Positions 17,480 to 27,113 of a stretch of DNA of 64,000 nt are shown here, piece after piece (position 1 is the first letter of the stretch; every line of letters begins with the position of its first letter). The DNA comes from Vibrio breoganii (lineage in GTDB: Bacteria > Pseudomonadota > Gammaproteobacteria > Enterobacterales > Vibrionaceae). The position numbers were made by a program, and so were the translations under genes. The DNA lies in NCBI RefSeq assembly GCF_001677275.1, contig NZ_CP016177.1, positions 2,294,001 through 2,358,000 on the forward strand, given 5' to 3'. Under the pieces are notes generated by a model. The model had not been told where the DNA came from. It saw nothing but the letters and a program-made list of their open reading frames with translations, and made no database searches.

Positions 17480-20143
17480 TTATGCGTATTGCGGGTTAAT
17501 TTTGTCTGCGTCGATGCCGAATTTAGCAATTGCTTCTGCAACTACTGACTTCTCAACATCGCCACGTTTCGCCAGTTCAGTAAGCGCAGCAACGACTACG
17601 TAGCCAGCGTTAACTTCGAAGTGACGACGTAGGTTTTCACGGCTGTCTGAACGACCGAAGCCATCAGTACCAAGAACCTTGTAAGACTCAGAAGGCATGA
17701 ATGCACGCACTTGCTCAGCGTAGTTCTTCATGTAGTCAGTGACTGCGATTGCAGGCTCGCTACCAAGAACCGTTGTGATGTACGGTACTTTCTCTTCCGC
17801 TTCTGGGTGAAGCATGTTGTCACGCTCTACCGCTTGACCGTCACGAGTTAGCTCGTTAAACGATGTTACAGAGAAGATGTCAGAGGCTACGCCGTACTCT
17901 TCGCTTAGGATCTGAGCGGCTTTACGCGCTTCGTTCATGATAGTACCAGAGCTCATTAGCTGAACTTTAGACTTGTCACCTGCGTAAGACTCAAGCTTGT
18001 AGATACCTTTACGGATGCCTTCTTCAGCGCCTTCTGGCATTGCTGGCATTGCGTAGTTCTCGTTCATTACTGTTAGGTAGTAGTAAACGTTCTCTTGCTC
18101 AGGACCGTACATGCGACGGATACCGTCTTGCATGATTACCGCTAGCTCGTAAGCAAACGTTGGGTCATAAGAGATACAGTTAGGTACAGTGTTCGCCATG
18201 ATGTGCGAGTGACCATCTTCGTGCTGTAGACCTTCACCGTTTAGCGTTGTACGACCTGCTGTAGCACCTAGTAGGAAGCCACGAGCTTGTTGGTCACCTG
18301 CTAGCCATGCCATGTCGCCAATACGTTGGAAACCGAACATTGAGTAGTAGATGTAGAATGGGATCATTGGTAGATCGTTGGTGCTGTATGACGTTGCTGC
18401 AGCAACCCAAGACGCCATTGAACCTAGTTCGTTGATACCTTCTTGAAGAACCTGACCAGAAGTCGCTTCTTTGTAGTAAGAAACAATGCCTTTATCTTCA
18501 GGCGTGTAGTCTTGACCGTGCGGGTTGTAGATACCGATTTGACGGAATAGACCTTCCATACCAAAGGTACGTGCTTCGTCACAGATGATAGGAACGATGT
18601 TCTTACCAACGCTCTTGTTCTTCAACAAGATGTTCAGTGTACGAACGTACGCCATAGTGGTAGAGATTTCACGCTTCTGAGCACCCAGTAGAGGAGCGAA
18701 CTCTTCTAGTTCTGGTACTTGGAATTCTTGAGTGAACTTAGGCAGACGCGCTGGAGTGTAACCGTGTAGAGCGTTACGACGAGCATGCATGTATTCGTAT
18801 TCAGGAGTGCCAGCTTCAAGCTTCAGGTAAGGAAGTTCAGCTAGTTTGTCATCTGAAAGGATGTCTTCTAGGCCTAGACGGTCACGCAGGTGTTGAACAT
18901 GAGTCATGTCCATTTTCTTCACGCCGTGTGCAATGTTCTTGCCTTCTGCTGCATCACCCATGCCGTAACCTTTAACGGTTTTAGCTAGGATAACCGTTGG
19001 CTTGCCGCCAGTTTCTTTCGCATTGTTGAATGCTGCGAATAGCTTAGATGAATCATGACCACCACGCTTAAGAGCGAAGATTTCGTCATCAGTCATATCG
19101 GCAACAAGTGCTGCAGTCTCAGGGTATTTACCAAAGAAGTGCTCACGTACGTACGCGCCATCTTTAGATTTGAATGTTTGGTAGTCACCGTCGATAGTTT
19201 CGTTCATTAGCTGAAGAAGCTTACCTGTGGTGTCTTTTGCAAGTAGTGAATCCCAGTTGCTACCCCAGATAACTTTAACAACGTTCCAACCAGCGCCTTT
19301 AAATAGGCCTTCTAGTTCTTGGATGATGCTGCCGTTACCCATTACAGGGCCATCTAGACGCTGTAGGTTACAGTTGATTAGGAAACATAGGTTGTCCAGT
19401 TTTTCACGAGCAGCAAAAGAGATTGCGCCGCGTGATTCTGGCTCATCCATCTCACCATCACCTAGGAATGCGTAAACGCGCTGAGCTGAAGTATCTTTTA
19501 GACCACGGCCTTCAAGGTACTTCAAAAAGCGAGCTTGGTAGATAGCAGAGATCGGGCCTAGACCCATAGATACTGTTGGGAACTGCCAGAATTCAGGCAT
19601 CAACTTAGGGTGTGGGTAAGAAGGGATACCCTTGCCATCAACTTCTTGACGGAAGTTGTCTAGCTGCTCTTCAGTTAGACGACCCTCAACGAATGCACGA
19701 GAGTAAATACCTGGAGAGATATGACCTTGGTAGTAAACCAAATCGCCACCGTCCGTCTCATTTGGAGCGCGGAAGAAGTGGTTGAAGCAAACTTCGTAGA
19801 ATGCAGCTGCTGACTGATAAGAAGCCATGTGACCACCTAGGTCTAGGTCTTTCTTAGAAGCACGCAATACAATCATGATTGCGTTCCAGCGGATGATTGA
19901 GCGAATACGACGCTCAAGCGTTACATCACCAGGGTAAGCTGGTTCTTGTGCGGCCGGAATGGTATTGATGTAGTTAGTGTTAATGCCTGTAGGCATATCA
20001 ACACCGTCTAAGCGAGCCTTATCTAGAACTTGTTCTAGTAGGAACTGCGCGCGTTCTACACCTTCTTCACGTACTACTGACTCAAGCGCTTCTAACCAAT
20101 CTTGAGTTTCCAGAGCATCTACGTCATGCTTCATATCAGACAT
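17480..20143 (-). CDS. aceE: Pyruvate dehydrogenase E1 component, homodimeric
   Basis: Thiamine-diphosphate-dependent decarboxylation of pyruvate. 887 residues, matching E. coli AceE in length. The ThDP motif runs from GDGEMDE (about 230) to NCNLQRLDGPV. Also visible are GHISPGIYSRAF, KTVKGYGMG and the C-terminal VLGTDGFGRSDSREN. Second gene of the pdhR-aceE-aceF unit; 63 bases separate it from pdhR, including a small hairpin (TAGGG/CCCTA, 20179-20195). Confidence 0.98.
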   Translation of the reverse strand: MSDMKHDVDALETQDWLEALESVVREEGVERAQFLLEQVLDKARLDGVDMPTGINTNYINTIPAAQEPAYPGDVTLERRIRSIIRWNAIMIVLRASKKDLDLGGHMASYQSAAAFYEVCFNHFFRAPNETDGGDLVYYQGHISPGIYSRAFVEGRLTEEQLDNFRQEVDGKGIPSYPHPKLMPEFWQFPTVSMGLGPISAIYQARFLKYLEGRGLKDTSAQRVYAFLGDGEMDEPESRGAISFAAREKLDNLCFLINCNLQRLDGPVMGNGSIIQELEGLFKGAGWNVVKVIWGSNWDSLLAKDTTGKLLQLMNETIDGDYQTFKSKDGAYVREHFFGKYPETAALVADMTDDEIFALKRGGHDSSKLFAAFNNAKETGGKPTVILAKTVKGYGMGDAAEGKNIAHGVKKMDMTHVQHLRDRLGLEDILSDDKLAELPYLKLEAGTPEYEYMHARRNALHGYTPARLPKFTQEFQVPELEEFAPLLGAQKREISTTMAYVRTLNILLKNKSVGKNIVPIICDEARTFGMEGLFRQIGIYNPHGQDYTPEDKGIVSYYKEATSGQVLQEGINELGSMASWVAAATSYSTNDLPMIPFYIYYSMFGFQRIGDMAWLAGDQQARGFLLGATAGRTTLNGEGLQHEDGHSHIMANTVPNCISYDPTFAYELAVIMQDGIRRMYGPEQENVYYYLTVMNENYAMPAMPEGAEEGIRKGIYKLESYAGDKSKVQLMSSGTIMNEARKAAQILSEEYGVASDIFSVTSFNELTRDGQAVERDNMLHPEAEEKVPYITTVLGSEPAIAVTDYMKNYAEQVRAFMPSESYKVLGTDGFGRSDSRENLRRHFEVNAGYVVVAALTELAKRGDVEKSVVAEAIAKFGIDADKINPQYA

Positions 20144-20206
20144 GGCGAACTATCCTTTTTTATTAAGTTAGGTCAACTACTAGGGTGGTATACCCTAAGC
20201 AAAAGC

Positions 20207-20980
20207 TTACTGTTTGTTCTGTTGAATTCGACGCAATGAACGAGCTCTTCTGCCCTGTTCTTCGGTCAAGTCCGACAATGTTTCATCGATAAACGCTAAA
20301 TGAGTCTCAGACATTTCACGGGCTCGTTGTGGCTCTCTCGATGTAATCGCCTTAACGATGTCCGCTCTGTGCTCATTTAATTTTTGAATTACGTCTTCAC
20401 GGCTGTGTAGAAGCATCAGGTTTTGTGACACGTTCTTTTGCAACAGTGGAGATAAACTACGAACAATGTGCAATAGCACGACGTTATGTGAAGCCTCTGC
20501 AATAGCAATCAGAAACTCCATGATGGCTTCAGATTCTTGCTCAACGTCATCGCTATCCACCGTAACGCTCATCGCCTTTTGGCACTGAGTAATACGCTGG
20601 AAGTCCTCTGCTGTTCCTCTTAAAGCTGCAAAATAGGCAGAGATACCCTCGAGTGCATGTCGCGTCTCTAATAGGTCTCTTTGCGTATCAGCATGATTTG
20701 AAAGAAGGTTCAAAAGAGGATCGGTTAGATTAGAAGACAAGCTTTCACAAACAAAAGTTCCTCCACCTTGGCGACGAGTTAACAACCCTTTGGCTTCTAG
20801 CCTTTGAATTGCTTCGCGTACCGACGGTCTAGAAACATCAAACTGCTTGGCAAGTTCTCTCTCAGGCGGCAATTGCTGGCCTGGAGACAATATGCCATCC
20901 AAAATCAATGTTTCCAACTCACGCTCTATCACATCAGATAGCTTAGGTTGGCGAATACTTTGAAAGGAAACTTTTTGCAT
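20207..20980 (-). CDS. pdhR: Pyruvate dehydrogenase complex repressor PdhR (GntR/FCD family)
   Basis: Pyruvate-responsive repressor of its own operon. 257 residues: N-terminal winged helix (LPPERELAKQFDVSRPSVREAI, about 38-60) and a C-terminal FCD ligand domain. Very close to E. coli PdhR. It is the first gene of the operon, and a perfect PdhR-type operator lies 28 bases before its start, so autoregulation is likely. Confidence 0.97.
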   Translation of the reverse strand: MQKVSFQSIRQPKLSDVIERELETLILDGILSPGQQLPPERELAKQFDVSRPSVREAIQRLEAKGLLTRRQGGGTFVCESLSSNLTDPLLNLLSNHADTQRDLLETRHALEGISAYFAALRGTAEDFQRITQCQKAMSVTVDSDDVEQESEAIMEFLIAIAEASHNVVLLHIVRSLSPLLQKNVSQNLMLLHSREDVIQKLNEHRADIVKAITSREPQRAREMSETHLAFIDETLSDLTEEQGRRARSLRRIQQNKQ

Positions 20981-21007
20981 CTAAATCTCTGCGTCCTGCT
21001 CGATGTT

Positions 21008-21024
21008 AATTGGTATTACCAATT
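21008..21024. promoter_or_regulatory. PdhR operator
   Basis: The 17-base perfect inverted repeat AATTGGTATTACCAATT fits the E. coli PdhR consensus ATTGGTNNNACCAAT at every defined position. Lies between ampD and pdhR, 28-44 bases before the pdhR start. Confidence 0.85.
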
Positions 21025-21076
21025 TCAACTTGACGCGAAACTTAACATATCAATTTCTCACCTGTCTAGGGAAAAT

Positions 21077-21090
21077 TTGATTTAAATCAT
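21077..21090. promoter_or_regulatory. FNR-like site upstream of pdhR
   Basis: TTGAT-TTAA-ATCAT matches the FNR consensus TTGAT-N4-ATCAA at nine of ten positions, 97-110 bases before the pdhR start. The E. coli pdhR promoter is known to be controlled by FNR and ArcA, so anaerobic repression is plausible here. Confidence 0.5.
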
Positions 21091-21143
21091 AAAACAGGGA
21101 GCGTGATAACAAAATAATGCTAAAGAAACGGGGGGCTGTGACG

Positions 21144-21159
21144 TATTTGTTAACAAATA
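21144..21159. promoter_or_regulatory. Perfect 16-base palindrome upstream of pdhR
   Basis: TATTTGTTAACAAATA is its own reverse complement. Lies between the ampD stop and pdhR, 164-179 bases before the pdhR start. It contains GTTAAC, loosely like ArcA half-sites, but I cannot assign it; AT-rich palindromes can arise by chance. Confidence 0.35.
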
Positions 21160-21220
21160 TGTATTCACGCGAACTATATGTTCACTCACACACTTGTATG
21201 ACAAATGTATCAATCATGCA

Positions 21221-21763
21221 CTAACCTGCGATCATCTTGCGGAATCTAGACCAATTAAAGGACAAGCCTGGATCGGTCTTTCGCAGCGGCGCGATATACT
21301 GATGGCCAGTAATTCTAGATGGAGTGAGCTTAGGATAGGCGTCGAGTAGAAACTGAGTCAGCATGGCTAGGGATTGATATTGATCCTGTGTATAAGACAC
21401 ATAATCCGTTCCCTCTAGCTCAATACCAATTGAATAGTCATTGCACTTATCACGACCGGCAAAAGAAGAAAGGCCGGCATGCCACGCTCGTTTTTCAAAT
21501 GGGACAAACTGTACTATTTCACCATCCCTTTTAATTAAGCAATGCGCCGAAACTCGCATACCGCTAATGCCTTCAAAAAACGGGTGCAAAGAGGCATCCA
21601 GTTTCCCTTGAAAAAAGGCTTCAATATTGCCGTTATTAAATTCAGCGGGTGGAAGGGAAATATTATGTACTACCAGTAAAGAGATGTCCTTGGGATCAGG
21701 TCTCTCATCACAATGCGGAGATGGGATGGCTTTGGCGTACGGATACCATAAATTAGCGGACAT
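21221..21763 (-). CDS. ampD: 1,6-anhydro-N-acetylmuramyl-L-alanine amidase AmpD
   Basis: Cytoplasmic zinc amidase that recycles muropeptides and, in species that have AmpR, keeps beta-lactamase off. 180 residues. Zinc ligands are visible as the His in VVHNIS, the His in ITGHQYIAP and the Asp in RKTDPG. The amidase_2 core GIELEG is present. No signal peptide, which fits AmpD rather than a periplasmic amidase. Divergent from nadC. Confidence 0.95.
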   Translation of the reverse strand: MSANLWYPYAKAIPSPHCDERPDPKDISLLVVHNISLPPAEFNNGNIEAFFQGKLDASLHPFFEGISGMRVSAHCLIKRDGEIVQFVPFEKRAWHAGLSSFAGRDKCNDYSIGIELEGTDYVSYTQDQYQSLAMLTQFLLDAYPKLTPSRITGHQYIAPLRKTDPGLSFNWSRFRKMIAG

Positions 21764-21776
21764 TTTTCTTCCCTGA

Positions 21777-22748
<972 letters not shown>

Positions 22749-22772
22749 CCACCAGTTCAACACGCTATACAG

Positions 22773-22797
22773 AAAGGTCAGCATTGCTGGCCTTTTT
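22773..22797 (+). terminator. Terminator after nadC
   Basis: Stem AAAGGTCAGC paired with GCTGGCCTTT (one G-T pair), loop ATT, then a T run. Separates nadC from pilA. Confidence 0.8.
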
Positions 22798-22886
22798 TGT
22801 ATCTCAACGTTTTAGAAATAGTTCACTCTATTGCGACAGGCTTTCCCTTTATTACTGCTTCTACACACATCTGTTACTCCATTCAC

Positions 22887-22902
22887 TGCGAGGCACTTAG
22901 CA
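22887..22902 (+). promoter_or_regulatory. CRP-S-like site upstream of pilA
   Basis: TGCGA-GGCACT-TAGCA matches the CRP-S core TGCGA-N6-TCGCA, typical of TfoX/Sxy-dependent competence genes, at nine of ten positions. A weak -35 (TTACCA, 22922-22927) and -10 (TTTTAT, 22945-22950) 17 bases apart would put the site centre near -62, a class I position. Prediction by eye. Confidence 0.5.
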
Positions 22903-22991
22903 AGGGCTTGCTCCCTTTCTTTTACCACAGCTCATAGCTTCTAGTTTTATTGCCACCAGCAAACCTTGAGTTACCCAAGGAGAAAACAATA

Positions 22992-23009
22992 ATGAGGAAA
23001 GAGCAATGA
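22992..23009 (+). CDS. Possible five-codon leader ORF coupled to pilA
   Basis: ATG followed by four sense codons and TGA, encoding MRKEQ. It has a strong AAGGAG ribosome site (22977-22982, 9 bases before) and its stop overlaps the pilA start as ATGA. It may feed ribosomes to pilA by coupling, or may be chance; the GAGGAA inside it can also serve pilA directly. No family known. Confidence 0.25.
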   Translation: MRKEQ

Positions 23010-23410
23010 GCAGAAAACAAACCGGCTTCACCTTAATCGAACTGATGATTGTCGTCGCTATCATAGGCGTGCTGTCCGCTATCGGCATTCCCATGTACAA
23101 AGACTATGTAAAAAAGTCTGAACTGGCTTCAGCAACCGCGACCTTACGCGGATTGCTAACCAAGGCTGAACTCTATTATTTAGACCAAGGTTCTTTTCCT
23201 ACCACTCTGAATCAAATCAATACGGTATCGAGTGCCGGCGGCAGTATTGGGGAGGTGGGGATTAGTGGCAATCAGCTTCAATTCACCTTTAGCTCAACGG
23301 GCAGTTCATTAGATGGGGCATCTGTGTCCTTTGCTCGTGACGATACCTCGGGTTGGAGTTGTAGCGTAAGTGGCGCTGGCAGTACTGTCTTACCAAAAGG
23401 CTGCCAATGA
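23006..23410 (+). CDS. pilA: Type IV pilin PilA (competence/chitin pilus type)
   Basis: Major subunit of a type IVa pilus. 134 residues. Seven-residue leader MSRKQTG, then the cleavage site G/F and the methylated Phe with Glu at mature position 5 (FTLIELMIVVAIIGVLSAIGIP), the hydrophobic helix that packs the fibre. Two cysteines near the end (GWSC and KGCQ) should form the D-region disulfide. In V. cholerae the pilABCD cluster makes the DNA-uptake pilus. The C-terminal two thirds looks variable, as usual for pilins. Overlaps pilB by four bases. Confidence 0.93.
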   Translation: MSRKQTGFTLIELMIVVAIIGVLSAIGIPMYKDYVKKSELASATATLRGLLTKAELYYLDQGSFPTTLNQINTVSSAGGSIGEVGISGNQLQFTFSSTGSSLDGASVSFARDDTSGWSCSVSGAGSTVLPKGCQ

Positions 23411-24954
23411 TCCACTCTATTATTGCTTCACTCAGCCCTGCAATACTCAATCAAGCTGATGTGGAGCAATTGTCCAACAGGAGCATAGAATCGACCGCTG
23501 ACGCACTCTATCAAATATCGCAAGTCAGCCGGCATTCATTAGCACAGCTAGGGCAGATGCTGGCTAATCATCACCAACTTGCTTTCAATCCGAGCCCTAA
23601 TCGAAGCGTTAAACTTGAAGCTATAATAACCGTCATTAAAGAGCTCCATCTTGAGTCGATTGTTGTTCAGTATCCTATTATCCCAATATCACTGAATGAC
23701 GGAGTGTTGCACCTGCTCTCCTTTGATCCTCTTCTCAAGTCTCTATTAGCCGAACTGCAATTTCACCATCGCCTTAATACCCAGCTAATTCTCACTGATA
23801 TCGAGCAATTCCAGTATCTGTATACTCAGGTAAAGCGCCAGCTAAGCTCTTCGCATAATCAAGACAGTGGCGACCTGAATCTTCTTCCCAAAATAATGGA
23901 GCAAGGCCAACAGAGGGATGCCTCAGATATCCATATCGAGCCGGATAAACAACAGGCTCGAGTGCGAATACGCTGTGATGGGTTACTCGTGACCATCATG
24001 CAGTTCCCAATAGATAAAATGATGGCGCTTGTCAGTCAGATAAAAATCTATGCCGAGCTGGATATCACCGAGCAGCGATTGCCACAAGATGGGCGCATGA
24101 GCTATGCCCTTTCTGAAAAAGAAGAAATAGAAGTTCGCGTCTCCACCCTCCCTACCCTATGGGGTGAAAAGCTAGTGATGAGAATTGCAAGGGAGAGAGA
24201 AAGCCTGCCCAAGCTTGATCAACTAGGACTCAAGCAAGAACAGCACCACGCATTAAAGCAGGCACTTAAACAACCTCAAGGGCTCATATTGGTGACTGGG
24301 CCAACCGGCAGTGGCAAGACCATCACGCTCTACTCTTGCCTCAGCGCCATCGCTAACGCCAGTATCAATATCTGCACAGTAGAAGATCCCGTAGAGATCC
24401 ACTTTGAAGGGTTCAATCAAGTCCAAACCAATGTCCATATTGGCCTTAACTTTGCTAGGTGCCTTCGCTCCTTACTACGTCAAGATCCTGATGTGATCAT
24501 GCTAGGCGAGATACGTGATGCTGAAACCGCAGAGATCGCCATTCACGCAGCACAAACCGGTCATCTGGTGCTCTCGACCCTACACACTAATTCAGCCTTT
24601 AGCGCTTTAGAGCGCCTATATCAGCTTGGCATTAATCAAGCAGACCTTATCGACAGCCTGCAGTTAGTTATAGCCCAGCGCCTGCTACGCAAGTCGTGCC
24701 CGAACTGCGTTCAAAACATCTCCAGCGATATTTGCCATCACTGTAATGAAGGCTACAAAGGTCGAACTGGTGTATTCGAACTGTTACCCATCACTCGCCA
24801 ACTACTGTGCAATATTACGCAACTACAAGATGGCAAAGAAGAGATAAACGATTATCTCATTGGTGAGCAAGGTCTACATAATGTCGCCAAAGAGCTTTGC
24901 TTGAAACGAGTTACTACCCATCAAGAGATCGAGCGAGTGCTGGGGCATGAGTAG
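23407..24954 (+). CDS. pilB: Type IV pilus assembly ATPase PilB
   Basis: Cytoplasmic hexameric motor that powers pilus extension. 515 residues, somewhat shorter than the roughly 560 of V. cholerae PilB because the N-terminal region is compact. Walker A GPTGSGKT at 298-305, Asp box and Walker B (DPDVIMLGEIRDAETAE), His box (TGHLVLSTLHTNSA), and a tetracysteine zinc motif (CPNC...CHHC) before the end. The ATG overlaps the pilA stop (ATGA) and the end overlaps pilC by eight bases. Confidence 0.96.
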   Translation: MIHSIIASLSPAILNQADVEQLSNRSIESTADALYQISQVSRHSLAQLGQMLANHHQLAFNPSPNRSVKLEAIITVIKELHLESIVVQYPIIPISLNDGVLHLLSFDPLLKSLLAELQFHHRLNTQLILTDIEQFQYLYTQVKRQLSSSHNQDSGDLNLLPKIMEQGQQRDASDIHIEPDKQQARVRIRCDGLLVTIMQFPIDKMMALVSQIKIYAELDITEQRLPQDGRMSYALSEKEEIEVRVSTLPTLWGEKLVMRIARERESLPKLDQLGLKQEQHHALKQALKQPQGLILVTGPTGSGKTITLYSCLSAIANASINICTVEDPVEIHFEGFNQVQTNVHIGLNFARCLRSLLRQDPDVIMLGEIRDAETAEIAIHAAQTGHLVLSTLHTNSAFSALERLYQLGINQADLIDSLQLVIAQRLLRKSCPNCVQNISSDICHHCNEGYKGRTGVFELLPITRQLLCNITQLQDGKEEINDYLIGEQGLHNVAKELCLKRVTTHQEIERVLGHE

Positions 24955-26155
24955 CTTACAGCTGTTTATTTGGCTCGGCGCTGGCGACTCTAAACCTAGG
25001 ATTACCGGCCACCTTTTAGCCTATTCAGCTCTCCAACTAAAAAGGATATTAAGGAGTAAAGGCATTGAGCTTCGTAAATTCATAGCAAAGCCGGTTCCCT
25101 TTACCTCAGCTTACAAGCATGAGGTGAAATATGGTGATGTCACCACTTTTACCCATCAGTTATCCTTAATGCTTGAGGCTGGACTGCCACTATCTCTGGC
25201 TTTGAATGAACTGCAACACTCCAGCCAACGACAAGGCGTGCGGGCCTTGTTAGAAGAGCTGCATTTTCAGATTCAGCAAGGTCAAAGGCTTTCTGTAGCA
25301 ATGCAGATGTTTAGCTTTCTCGATTCTATTTACCTTCAGTTTGTACGAATCGGTGAGGAGAACGGTGACCTTTCCACAGCACTGGGGTATTGCACCCAGC
25401 ACAGAGAGAAAAATCAGCAATTACTCAAGCAGGTAAAGTCAGCGCTCATCTATCCCGCTTCCGTCATCATAACGGCGTGTGTGGTATTTGCTGTAATGAT
25501 GGTATTTGTCATCCCGCAGTTCTCGAGCTTGTTCCATAGTTTTGGCGCCGAATTGCCAGCACTCACTCAGTTCACCGTAGAGCTCTCAACTTGGCTTCAG
25601 CGGTATTTTGGGGCACTACTATTGTGCCTATCGGTAATCACTAGCCTTATCTATCTGTGTTATCGGAAAAGTCAGGCTTTTCGTCATAGCATTGCTAAAC
25701 ACAGCTTAAGCATCCCGATACTGGGTCACTGCATTCTTGTGAGTGAGTTAGCTCGTTTCAATTTGCTATTGTGCAATGGAATACAAGCGGGTCTTCCGCT
25801 CGTCACTTGTCTGAACAACGCCTCGTTTGGCGTGCGCAATGACTTTATACGTCAGGCACTAAGTAGTGCAAATGATAGTATCAAGGAAGGCAAAAGCCTT
25901 TATTACTCCCTAGAAGCCCTTACTTTCCTCCCATCAATCATGCTAAAGATGATTAAAATTGGCGAAATAAGCGGAACCCTAGCGGTGATTACCGGGAGAT
26001 TGGCTACACTTTTTGAACAGCAACTAAAGGAAGCAACGGACAAATTAGGCCAATTAATAGAGCCCTTAGTCATTGTTTTTCTTGGTACTCTTGTGGGAGG
26101 ACTGGTGTTAAGTATGTATTTACCTATTTTCAGCCTTATGAGTGCAGTTGGATAA
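24947..26155 (+). CDS. pilC: Type IV pilus inner-membrane platform protein PilC
   Basis: Inner-membrane platform that couples PilB to pilin insertion. 402 residues with two homologous GspF/PilC domains (first near FTHQLSLMLEAGLPLSLAL, second near ELARFNLLLCNGIQAGLPLV) and three membrane segments (about 168-190, 218-236 and 375-396). It starts inside the end of pilB, indicating coupling. Confidence 0.96.
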   Translation: MSSLQLFIWLGAGDSKPRITGHLLAYSALQLKRILRSKGIELRKFIAKPVPFTSAYKHEVKYGDVTTFTHQLSLMLEAGLPLSLALNELQHSSQRQGVRALLEELHFQIQQGQRLSVAMQMFSFLDSIYLQFVRIGEENGDLSTALGYCTQHREKNQQLLKQVKSALIYPASVIITACVVFAVMMVFVIPQFSSLFHSFGAELPALTQFTVELSTWLQRYFGALLLCLSVITSLIYLCYRKSQAFRHSIAKHSLSIPILGHCILVSELARFNLLLCNGIQAGLPLVTCLNNASFGVRNDFIRQALSSANDSIKEGKSLYYSLEALTFLPSIMLKMIKIGEISGTLAVITGRLATLFEQQLKEATDKLGQLIEPLVIVFLGTLVGGLVLSMYLPIFSLMSAVG

Positions 26156-26234
26156 GATTATCTCTGAGATAGGTGTAAACAAGCACTTAAAGTTGCGATA
26201 ACATACCCACAGACTTTCTCAATATTGGCTCAAG

Positions 26235-27113
26235 ATGCTCGATTTTTATTTTTTGCACTACCCTTTGCTATTTCCGATACTCGCCACCATTCTTGGCTTG
26301 ATCATTGGTAGCTTTCTCAATGTAGTGATCCATCGACTTCCGATCATCATGGAAAGAGAATGGCAGAAAGAATTTGCGGAAGCCTACCCAGAGCTAAAAC
26401 TAAAAGTACCTGAAGGGGTCTTTAACATAAGCCTCCCCCGCTCACGTTGCCCTAAATGTGAAGCGCCAATTAAAGCGATACATAACATTCCGGTTATCGG
26501 TTGGCTAAGCCTTAAAGGGCGTTGCCGTGCCTGTGGCGATAAAATCAGCCCTAGATACCCACTAATAGAGCTTCTTTCGGGTGCTCTTAGTCTCACCATC
26601 GCTCTCCTATTCGAACCAAGCTTATACGCTGTCGCAGTACTTGGATTTACCTGGGTGCTGCTTTGCGCCACCTTCATCGATTTAGACACTATGTTGCTGC
26701 CAGATAGCTTGACCCTACCTCTAATGTGGGCAGGTTTGGCTTTATCGGTATTTGGGATCAGCCCATTATCACTGCAAGATGCGGTTATCGGTGCGATGGC
26801 AGGTTATCTTTCTTTGTGGAGCGTCTACTGGTTATTCAAGTTGCTCACTGGCAAAGAAGGCATGGGCTATGGTGACTTCAAACTATTGGCGGCGCTGGGT
26901 GCGTGGTTAGGTTGGCAGTCGTTACCACTTATCATCTTACTTTCTTCTTTAGTTGGCCTAATATTTGGCATTATCCAGCTTAGACTCAAGCAACAAGGCG
27001 TTGAAAAAGCCTTCCCCTTCGGTCCATACCTAGCCATAGCAGGTTGGGTCTACTTGATAGTTGGTGATGATATTGTAACTTGGTATCTCAGTCGCTACAT
27101 TGGAGGGTACTAA
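26235..27113 (+). CDS. pilD: Prepilin leader peptidase / N-methyltransferase PilD
   Basis: Cleaves and N-methylates PilA and type II secretion pseudopilins. 292 residues, multiple membrane segments. Tetracysteine site at Cys72, 75, 97 and 100; the two catalytic aspartates are Asp149 (DLDTMLLPD) and Asp214 (GYGDFK). It follows pilC after 79 bases and its stop shares one base with the coaE start (TAATG). Confidence 0.97.
   Translation: MLDFYFLHYPLLFPILATILGLIIGSFLNVVIHRLPIIMEREWQKEFAEAYPELKLKVPEGVFNISLPRSRCPKCEAPIKAIHNIPVIGWLSLKGRCRACGDKISPRYPLIELLSGALSLTIALLFEPSLYAVAVLGFTWVLLCATFIDLDTMLLPDSLTLPLMWAGLALSVFGISPLSLQDAVIGAMAGYLSLWSVYWLFKLLTGKEGMGYGDFKLLAALGAWLGWQSLPLIILLSSLVGLIFGIIQLRLKQQGVEKAFPFGPYLAIAGWVYLIVGDDIVTWYLSRYIGGY

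Noticed and set aside
22885..22910. Sigma-54 promoter before pilA (GGCAC ... TTGCT)
   Set aside because: The GG to GC distance is 18 bases, not the 12 required.
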